Shown here in pieces: positions 1-5,137 of a DNA stretch of 7,745 nt. Source of the stretch: Veillonella sp. Lineage in GTDB: Bacteria; Bacillota; Negativicutes; Veillonellales; Veillonellaceae. The translations under genes and the position numbers were made by a program. The stretch covers positions 1 through 7,745 of the forward strand of contig NZ_DXLG01000074.1 of assembly GCF_019414865.1 (NCBI RefSeq). The letters run 5' to 3'. How positions within the stretch are numbered: the stretch's first letter is position 1; each line of letters begins with the position of its first letter. The notes below the pieces were generated by a model. That model had not been told where the DNA came from. It saw only the letters and a list, made by a program, of their open reading frames with translations, and did no database searches.

Positions 1-2
1 AT

Positions 3-818
3 ATAATATTAACCTCTAATTACGAGATTGATAAACCAACATTTCTTATCATGACAATTATTATTAATTTATTAGGTACGTTTGCTTTATCAGAATTAGT
101 TAAACGGCGTTTAAATGATTATAGTGGTAGTGCTCTTGGTCGATATTTACAGTATATTATTTTAATTTTTAATATATTACTTCTAGGCTATTGGGGATAT
201 AATCAAAACCTTACTGATATAGATCTTAGAATGACTGTAGACTTTTACATTTATCTTTTCTACGAGTATATAGTACTCTTATTACTAATATTTGTGCCTT
301 CCAATCAAAAATCTAATCGTTATGGTATGCCAAATGGAAAGCAGAAGAGTGGAGAATACATTATCAGCTATGAACCGTTATATAGTTCTAGTGGTGATAA
401 AAAGCGAGAAGATTATTGGGATAGAATTGGTTTATCTCATTCCATAGATTCCTTTAGGACTATGTTTATTAACAAGTTGTTTGATTATCGAACTAGAGCA
501 AAAAGACAAGAGTTATACTGGGGTGTATTTATGTTTCAGATTATAACATATGCGCTCAACCCTATTTTGTTTTATTTCTATGAAAATTTTTTTAATATAG
601 ATACAGCTATTGTGGCTAGTTTAGTTATCTATTGGATTTTTTGGTTATGGTATATGTTAGCTAATATCAGTTGTACTGTTAGAAGATTACATGATACAGG
701 TCTTAGCGGGTATTGGTTAGTAGCATTGTTTATTCCGTTTATTAATATCTATACTTTGTATATGACTGTATTTAAACCATCTATAAATCGCGTTGAATTA
801 AATTCTATTAACGAATAA
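3..818 (+). CDS. Tandem DUF805 membrane protein, 5' end cut by window edge
   Basis: Integral membrane protein of unknown function with two DUF805-type units. The frame is open from the first complete codon at position 3. The first ATG (51) has no Shine-Dalgarno site, so it is probably an internal methionine and the gene begins outside the window. Counting from that ATG, the first unit shows the family signature as RRLNDYSGS (residues 19-27), two hydrophobic segments (about 33-50 and 64-82) and a typical family ending PSNQKSNRYG (83-92). A polar linker (about 93-140) leads to a second unit: FDYRTRAKRQELYWG (144-158), membrane segments near 158-178 and 185-206, RRLHDTGLSGYW (211-222) and a last segment to about 240. 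The second unit lacks the usual NRYG-like end. The gene is AT-richer than its neighbours by eye. DUF805 proteins are small membrane proteins (YhaH-like) with no established role. Family call firm, function unknown. Confidence 0.85.
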   Translation: MILTSNYEIDKPTFLIMTIIINLLGTFALSELVKRRLNDYSGSALGRYLQYIILIFNILLLGYWGYNQNLTDIDLRMTVDFYIYLFYEYIVLLLLIFVPSNQKSNRYGMPNGKQKSGEYIISYEPLYSSSGDKKREDYWDRIGLSHSIDSFRTMFINKLFDYRTRAKRQELYWGVFMFQIITYALNPILFYFYENFFNIDTAIVASLVIYWIFWLWYMLANISCTVRRLHDTGLSGYWLVALFIPFINIYTLYMTVFKPSINRVELNSINE

Positions 819-839
819 ATTTGATATTGAATTTTACTA

Positions 840-880
840 AATAACCCTCTTTACATTTTTTGTAAAGAGGGTTATTATAT
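840..880 (+). terminator. Hairpin terminator after the DUF805 gene
   Basis: A perfect 16-bp inverted repeat (840-855 with 861-876) encloses a five-T loop, 22 nt after the stop codon. The tail on the plus strand is only a mixed A/T run, so termination may be less efficient than at a classic site. The stem is symmetrical, but there is no minus-strand gene to its right that needs it. The right part of the hairpin overlaps the probable promoter of the next gene. Confidence 0.75.
850..878 (+). promoter_or_regulatory. Probable promoter of the MFS gene
   Basis: The -35 box TTTACA (850-855) and -10 box TATTAT (873-878) are separated by exactly 17 nt, and each matches the sigma-70/sigma-A consensus at five of six positions. 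Both boxes lie inside the preceding terminator hairpin. A start near 885 would give a leader of about 113 nt. The region is AT-rich, so chance matches are possible. Confidence 0.45.
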
Positions 881-907
881 TCCAATAATAAATCATATGT
901 AATTAAA

Positions 908-997
908 ATGGTTTCCTGCACTGATGCAAGTTTTAGCGCTTTGCGGATAAAAAGGGCCTTTCTTCGCCGGACGGTTCTAGAAGCCAGAAAGGATGTA
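908..997 (+). promoter_or_regulatory. Structured leader that sequesters the MFS ribosome-binding site
   Basis: This stretch is clearly more G+C-rich than the DNA before it and can fold. CCTTTCT (957-963) pairs perfectly with AGAAAGG (986-992), which is the Shine-Dalgarno site of the MFS gene. GGTT (973-976) pairs with AGCC (982-985) immediately inside, and TGCA/TGCA (917-920/925-928) can form a small upstream hairpin. This is the architecture of a translational switch or a thermosensor-like element. I could not match it to a known riboswitch class. The stretch also reads in frame with the MFS gene from ATG 908, but that ATG has no Shine-Dalgarno site. The fold is seen by eye and the regulatory role is inferred. 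Confidence 0.4.
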
Positions 998-2182
998 ATG
1001 AACAATCAAGTTTCTATTTCAACAGCAAATATTCGTGGTGCCTTTGGGGGATTCTTTATCCCAGGTATGTATACAGCTTTATGGGCGGGCTTTGTGCCAT
1101 ATTTAAAAGCAAAGCTTAGTATCGGTGAAGATGTATTGGGCTCCATGATTTTAGTGCTCGGTGTAGGCTCTTGCTTGTCCATGGCCATAGCTGGTAAGCT
1201 AGTAGAGAACTTTGGATGCAAGAAAGTCGTTTTACTAGCTAGCTTTATTGGGATGTTATCTCTTGCGGTTGTTACCATGTGTTCTACAATTGCTACGACC
1301 ACAGCTGCTTTATTCTTCTTTGGTATTGGCGTCGGCTTAAGTGGTGCGTCTGCCAATTTACAAGCTATCTTGACAGAAAAGGTGAGTAAGAAACACTTAA
1401 TGGGTGCCTATCACGGTGGATGGAGTTTAGGCGGTTTTGCCGGTGCTGGTGTTTTGCTAGTGCTCTTAAAAATATTATCCTTACCTGTTAATGAAAGTAT
1501 TTGGGGACTTCTCATCGTATTATTTATTGCCATGGTTGTGGTTAGCCAATTTATGTTGACCTTTGGTAGTGATCCAAATGCAAAGGTTGTTAAAAAATCT
1601 AAAAGCCCATTATCTTTCCATCCCATTGCTATTATCTTTGGTCTCTTGTCCTTTGTATCTTATTTAGTTGAAGGTGCTGTAGGGGACTGGAGTGCATTAT
1701 ACTTATTTGAAGATAAAGGTATCGTTATTGAAGAGGCCGTTATGGGGGTTATGCTCTTTAATGGTACTATGTGTATTGGTCGTTTGCTGGGGAATACAAT
1801 TGGCAAACATTTAACCTCTAAACAAGTTGTCGTTGGTGGTTATTTGTTAGGCGCTATTGCAATGGGCCTTATCGTATTCTTACCAGGTTATGGCTCCATG
1901 TACACATATTTATTGCTTGGTATTGCCTTAGCTATGGTAGTGCCAAACTTATTCTCTGCCATGGGAGAACAAAATGTAATTCCTATGACACAAGCTGTGG
2001 CAACATCTACCATGCTTGGTTATATGGGGATTTTGATGGGACCAGCATTGATTGGTTTCATTGCTCATGGCACAAGTCTTACAGTAGCATTTATCGTATT
2101 GACTACATTACTTGTAGTAAGTGCAGGTATAGGTAAATACGCCTACATGTTAATGGACAAATCAAAAGAAGCTGAAGCTTAA
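998..2182 (+). CDS. Major facilitator superfamily transporter, YbjJ-like
   Basis: A 394-residue, 12-helix secondary transporter of the inner membrane. Hydrophobic segments run the whole length, with a polar central loop near 190-205 splitting two six-helix halves. A motif-A-like loop GKLVENFGCKK (66-76) follows helix 2. HGGWSLGGFAGA (139-150) and EGAVGDWSALYL (225-236) resemble the conserved stretches of the E. coli YbjJ-type MFS group, whose substrates are largely unknown. I chose ATG 998 because AGAAAGG (986-992) lies 5 nt upstream and the protein then begins directly before helix 1. A start at 908 would add 30 arginine/lysine-rich residues and has no ribosome-binding site. The gene stands alone between two terminators, so it is probably monocistronic and may be controlled through its leader. 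Substrate not predictable from sequence. Confidence 0.85.
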   Translation: MNNQVSISTANIRGAFGGFFIPGMYTALWAGFVPYLKAKLSIGEDVLGSMILVLGVGSCLSMAIAGKLVENFGCKKVVLLASFIGMLSLAVVTMCSTIATTTAALFFFGIGVGLSGASANLQAILTEKVSKKHLMGAYHGGWSLGGFAGAGVLLVLLKILSLPVNESIWGLLIVLFIAMVVVSQFMLTFGSDPNAKVVKKSKSPLSFHPIAIIFGLLSFVSYLVEGAVGDWSALYLFEDKGIVIEEAVMGVMLFNGTMCIGRLLGNTIGKHLTSKQVVVGGYLLGAIAMGLIVFLPGYGSMYTYLLLGIALAMVVPNLFSAMGEQNVIPMTQAVATSTMLGYMGILMGPALIGFIAHGTSLTVAFIVLTTLLVVSAGIGKYAYMLMDKSKEAEA

Positions 2183-2186
2183 ATAA

Positions 2187-2225
2187 TAGCCCCAAAGATG
2201 GTATGTCTTTGGGGCTAAATTTTTG
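2187..2225 (+). terminator. Rho-independent terminator of the MFS gene
   Basis: A 12-bp stem (2187-2198 with 2206-2217) contains a run of four C paired with four G and a 7-nt loop. AAATTTTT follows, with the stem starting 4 nt after the stop codon. Classic form. Confidence 0.9.
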
Positions 2226-2276
2226 AAATATAGCAATATTATTACGAATATGTTGTAGCTCACATTGATTACATAC

Positions 2277-2308
2277 AAAAAAGCCACAGGATTTATCCTG
2301 TGGCTTTT
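2277..2308 (-). terminator. Rho-independent terminator of guaC
   Basis: A strong stem (2279-2291 with 2296-2308, tiny loop) includes GCCACAGGAT and its complement. Read on the minus strand it ends in a run of six T (complement of 2277-2282). It lies 15 nt beyond the guaC stop. On the plus strand the tail is only four T, so it could weakly stop converging transcription too. Confidence 0.9.
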
Positions 2309-2323
2309 ACATGTAATATTGTA

Positions 2324-3310
2324 TTAACGGTCACCATTGAAGATGGAGTTTTTAACAAGTACATAGTCTACTTTGCGGATTGCTTGTAGCGTAGTACCGC
2401 CAGCATAAGAGATAGCGGATTGTAAATCTTGTTCCATTTCAACTAATGTATCAAAGATAGAACCTTTGGAGTCGATGAAGATTTTTTTGCCTTCTACATT
2501 TTTGCGTTCACCTTTTTGGAACTCAGAAGCAGAACCAAAGTATTCTTTTACTGCTTTACCGTCAACGATTTTTTCTTCCCCTGGGGATTCTTCATGACCA
2601 GCGAATAGGGAACCAATCATAACCATAGTTGCACCAAAGCGAATGGATTTAGCGATGTCGCCATGATCACGGATACCGCCGTCAGCGATGATAGGTTTAG
2701 TAGCTGCTTTTGCGCACCAGCGAACAGCAGCCAATTGCCAACCACCAGTACCGAAGCCAGTTTTTAATTTAGTGATACAAACTTTACCAGGACCGATACC
2801 AACTTTAGTTGCATCTGCACCAGCATTTTCAAGTTCACGAACTGCTTCTGGTGTACCTACGTTACCAGCGATAACGAAAGTTCCAGGCAAGTTCTTTTTG
2901 ATGTATTGAATCATATCGATTACTGCGTTGGAGTGACCATGTGCAATATCGATTGTAATGTATTCAGGTGTTAAGTTTGCTTTTTTGAATTCATCAACTA
3001 AAGCAAATTCTTCTGGTTTTACACCAATGGAAATAGAAGAATATAAATTAAGGTCGTGCATGCGTTTTACAAAGTCCATACGACGTTCTGGTTGAAAACG
3101 ATGCATGATATAGAAATAACCTTCACGAGCTAATTTCTCTGCCAATTCTTCGTCGATAATAGTTTGCATATTTGCAGGAACTACTGGCAAGCGGAATGTG
3201 CGATTACCTAATTTAACATGTGTATCACATTCGCTACGGCTAGTTACGATACATTTATTAGGAATTAATTGCACGTCTTCATAATCAAAGATGTTCGTTG
3301 TATTAATCAT
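2324..3310 (-). CDS. guaC: GMP reductase
   Basis: Catalyses NADPH-dependent reductive deamination of GMP to IMP, returning guanine nucleotides to the central purine pool in the cytosol. The 328-residue product has the length and signatures of the Firmicute GuaC branch of the IMPDH/GMPR family: FDYEDVQLIPNKC (8-20), the MHRF segment (69-72), IDIAHGH (120-126), IAGNVGTPEA (147-156), and the active-site loop GIGPGKVCITK with nucleophile Cys178. These are followed by GFGTGGWQLAA, DGGIRDHGDIAKS and GSLFAGHEESPGE. CBS domains, usual in IMP dehydrogenase, are absent, which fits GMP reductase. The start at 3310 follows AAGGAG with good spacing. An upstream in-frame start at 3382 would lie before the promoter's start point, so it is rejected. 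It has its own promoter and terminator and is transcribed away from the molybdenum-cofactor operon. No purine riboswitch is visible in its short leader. Confidence 0.95.
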   Translation of the reverse strand: MINTTNIFDYEDVQLIPNKCIVTSRSECDTHVKLGNRTFRLPVVPANMQTIIDEELAEKLAREGYFYIMHRFQPERRMDFVKRMHDLNLYSSISIGVKPEEFALVDEFKKANLTPEYITIDIAHGHSNAVIDMIQYIKKNLPGTFVIAGNVGTPEAVRELENAGADATKVGIGPGKVCITKLKTGFGTGGWQLAAVRWCAKAATKPIIADGGIRDHGDIAKSIRFGATMVMIGSLFAGHEESPGEEKIVDGKAVKEYFGSASEFQKGERKNVEGKKIFIDSKGSIFDTLVEMEQDLQSAISYAGGTTLQAIRKVDYVLVKNSIFNGDR

Positions 3311-3320
3311 ATTTTCTATA

Positions 3321-3328
3321 TCTCCTTC
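3321..3328 (-). promoter_or_regulatory. guaC ribosome-binding site
   Basis: On the minus strand GAAGGAGA ends 10 nt before ATG 3310. It decides this start over the longer in-frame possibility at 3382. Confidence 0.85.
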
Positions 3329-3353
3329 GAGTATTACAAATTGAACCTGTACC

Positions 3354-3382
3354 ATTATACAAGAGACGCGTAAAATTTTCAA
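3354..3382 (-). promoter_or_regulatory. guaC promoter
   Basis: Minus strand: -35 TTGAAA (complement of 3377-3382), a 17-nt spacer and a perfect -10 TATAAT (complement of 3354-3359). Predicted start near 3347, giving a leader of about 37 nt that is too short for a purine riboswitch. It is back to back with the thiT promoter, with 19 nt between the two -35 boxes. Confidence 0.85.
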
Positions 3383-3401
3383 TACGTTCCGAATATTTTG
3401 T

Positions 3402-3430
3402 TTGGACTCAGAAACGAACTGTAGTACAAT
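3402..3430 (+). promoter_or_regulatory. Promoter of the thiT-mobAB-moeA operon
   Basis: -35 TTGGAC (3402-3407), 17-nt spacer, -10 TACAAT (3425-3430). Predicted start near 3437, leaving a leader of only about 53 nt. This is too short for a TPP or molybdenum-cofactor riboswitch. Confidence 0.8.
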
Positions 3431-3471
3431 ACAAGTAGATTATGCAAGTTATATACATTAATATATATGGT

Positions 3472-3480
3472 AAAGGGAGG
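3472..3480 (+). promoter_or_regulatory. thiT ribosome-binding site
   Basis: AAAGGGAGG ends 9 nt before ATG 3490. It fixes that start in preference to the in-frame ATG at 3442, which has no such site and lies about 5 nt from the predicted transcription start. Confidence 0.85.
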
Positions 3481-3489
3481 TTGATTGAC

Positions 3490-4020
3490 ATGGATCAGTC
3501 CAAAACTCGCATGCTTGCAGAAGCAGGTGTGGCGATTGCAATTGCTCAAGTATTATCGTTTATTACGATTTTTCATATGCCTCAAGGAGGATCTATTAAG
3601 GCTGCAGCTTTAGTGCCACTCATGATTTATGCTTATCGTTGGGGTGGTGCACGAGGAATTTTTGCTGGCGTCGTATATGGTATTTTACATTTTATTTTAG
3701 GCTTTAAATCATCTGTACACTATTTAAGTATTATATTGGATTATCTAGTTGCTTATGGTGCTATAGGTGTATGTGGTTACTTCAAAGATTCTATTTCTGG
3801 ACTCATTACAGGTTCTATTGTTGGTATTGCATTGCGCTGGATCGCCACTGTTGTGAGCGGTGCCGTTGTGTTCGCTAGCTATGCACCTCAAGGTCAAAAT
3901 CCATGGATTTACTCCATGATTTATAATGCCTCTTATATGGTGCCAGATGGGATTTTAAATATTGTTGTTTTACTATTCATCTACCAAGGTGTTAAACGAG
4001 GGTTAGGACGTCGTGGATAA
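3490..4020 (+). CDS. thiT: ThiT-type ECF transporter S-component (thiamine or related substrate)
   Basis: A 176-residue, very hydrophobic protein of the ThiT family, the substrate-binding membrane subunit that docks with a shared EcfA-EcfA'-EcfT energising module (not in this window) to import thiamine. About six membrane segments are visible. Family stretches include KAAALVPLMIYAYRWGGARG (37-56), GVVYGILHFILG (60-71), LDYLVAYGAIG (83-93) and the diagnostic YAPQGQNPWIYSMIYNASY (131-149). Aligned from memory to Lactococcus ThiT, Tyr141 and Asn146 correspond to binding residues Tyr146 and Asn151, and Asp84-Tyr85 to Glu84-Tyr85. Thr120 and Phe128, however, replace His125 and Trp133. The gene heads an operon with molybdenum-cofactor genes, overlapping mobAB by 8 nt, and has no TPP riboswitch. 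Family firm; thiamine specificity less so. Confidence 0.8.
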   Translation: MDQSKTRMLAEAGVAIAIAQVLSFITIFHMPQGGSIKAAALVPLMIYAYRWGGARGIFAGVVYGILHFILGFKSSVHYLSIILDYLVAYGAIGVCGYFKDSISGLITGSIVGIALRWIATVVSGAVVFASYAPQGQNPWIYSMIYNASYMVPDGILNIVVLLFIYQGVKRGLGRRG

Positions 4021-5137
4021 ATTAGGTTTAATTATTTTGGCTGGTGGTTTGAGTTCTCGCATGGGGCAACCTAAGGCATTATTACCTTGGGTTAATGGTG
4101 AAAGCCTCATATCTCATGCACTTCGTAAGGGATTAGAAGCGGATGTGGATGATATCATCATCTCCATTGGTGATGATGATCAGTTAGGACATGCCATTCA
4201 GACTCATATCATTGATACGTTATCGAACGATGAGAAGAAAAAAGTTTCTATTGTTCGGGATTCTGTTGAGCGACGTGGTCCTCTAGGGGGACTTTATAGT
4301 GCTCTAGCTGTTGGAATGAGTCCTGCCTATGCGGTGATGGCTGTAGATATGCCATTTATGCCTATGGATTTATATTATGATTGGTTATATCAAGTGAATC
4401 ATAACAATTGGAATGTCATAGTTCCTACTGGTTCTAGAGGTAAGCCAGAACCTATGGCGGGAATTTATAGACCTCATATTGTATCATTACTTCCATCTAT
4501 TCTGGCCGGTAAAGACGTATCGTTGCAGCATGCCCTTGATACGATTGGTCATGTTGAATCTATTGATGCCAGTGATTATGATTGGGAGCTAAGTAATGTA
4601 AATCATTATGATGACTATCAATGGGCTCGTGCATTAGCAGAAAATGAGTTCCGTCGTGTGCCGCTTATTAGTGTAGTAGCATCAAAACGTAAAACAGGTA
4701 AGACTACGGTAGTAACCCGTCTTGTAGCTGAGTTACAACGAGCTGGGTTTTCTGTAGGTGTTGTAAAGAGTGATAAACACGGCTTTCAAATGGATCATGA
4801 AGGGACCGATACAGACCTTTCTTATAAAGCTGGTGCTGATGCGGTGGCTATTGCAGGCCCTAATGAAACAGCGATTCGTATACGCACTAAAGAACAATCA
4901 AATCTGTATGAAATATCACAGTTTATGCCTGTGGATATAGTTATACTAGAAACAAGGTCCCAAGGCATTGCCCCTATTATAGAGGTTACGCAAGAAGGAC
5001 ATACAGAAGAGCTTATCTCAGATTCTATTGATCGAGTAGCTATAATCGAAATTAGCAAGTTAGACCAAGACGTACCAGGATTAGTACGTCACATACAGGA
5101 AATGATGAGGTGTTTAAATGGCCGTCGTTACTGTTGA
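4013..5137 (+). CDS. mobAB: MobA-MobB fusion: molybdenum cofactor guanylyltransferase with GTP-binding adaptor
   Basis: A bifunctional 374-residue cytosolic protein for the last step of molybdenum-cofactor assembly. The MobA half (about 5-212) transfers GMP from GTP to Mo-molybdopterin. It shows LAGGLSSRMGQPKALLPW (9-26), RRGPLGGLYSAL (87-98), the metal-binding region VDMPFMP (111-117), GKPEPMAGIYRP (143-154) and a terminal NHYDDYQWA. The MobB half (about 216-365) is a P-loop GTP-binding partner: VPLISVV, ASKRKTGKTT (223-232), VKSDKHGFQMDHEGTDT (251-267) and KAGADAVAIAGP (272-283). Its P-loop has Ser224 where the first glycine of GxxxxGKT is expected, and the usual EGF-type segment reads ETRSQG (313-318). 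The start is GTG 4013, overlapping thiT by 8 nt, with GAGGG/AGGA just upstream. The 3' end overlaps moeA by 20 nt, indicating translational coupling. Fused MobA-MobB proteins are known elsewhere. Confidence 0.9.
   Translation: MDKLGLIILAGGLSSRMGQPKALLPWVNGESLISHALRKGLEADVDDIIISIGDDDQLGHAIQTHIIDTLSNDEKKKVSIVRDSVERRGPLGGLYSALAVGMSPAYAVMAVDMPFMPMDLYYDWLYQVNHNNWNVIVPTGSRGKPEPMAGIYRPHIVSLLPSILAGKDVSLQHALDTIGHVESIDASDYDWELSNVNHYDDYQWARALAENEFRRVPLISVVASKRKTGKTTVVTRLVAELQRAGFSVGVVKSDKHGFQMDHEGTDTDLSYKAGADAVAIAGPNETAIRIRTKEQSNLYEISQFMPVDIVILETRSQGIAPIIEVTQEGHTEELISDSIDRVAIIEISKLDQDVPGLVRHIQEMMRCLNGRRYC

Noticed and set aside
958..1000. preQ1-I riboswitch suggested by GGTTCTAG at 973-980
   Set aside because: The required A-rich tail and pseudoknot partner are missing. 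The match is limited to eight bases, part of a TTCTAGAA palindrome.
1006..1356. Minus-strand open frame of 116 codons inside the MFS gene
   Set aside because: It is an antisense shadow of a well-supported transporter gene, with no recognisable protein family or ribosome-binding site.
3311..3382. Upstream in-frame start for GuaC adding 24 residues
   Set aside because: The guaC -35 and -10 boxes lie within this stretch, and GAAGGAGA precedes ATG 3310. GuaC proteins normally begin close to the FDYEDVQL motif.
3442..3489. Upstream in-frame ATG that would lengthen the ThiT protein by 16 residues
   Set aside because: There is no ribosome-binding site, it lies about 5 nt from the predicted transcription start, and AAAGGGAGG is ideally placed for ATG 3490.
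3431..3489. TPP riboswitch before thiT
   Set aside because: The leader is only about 53 nt and lacks the CUGAGA-type core. A TPP aptamer needs roughly 80 nt or more.
4822..5058. Minus-strand open frame inside mobAB
   Set aside because: It mirrors the MobB coding region, has no family features and no promoter.
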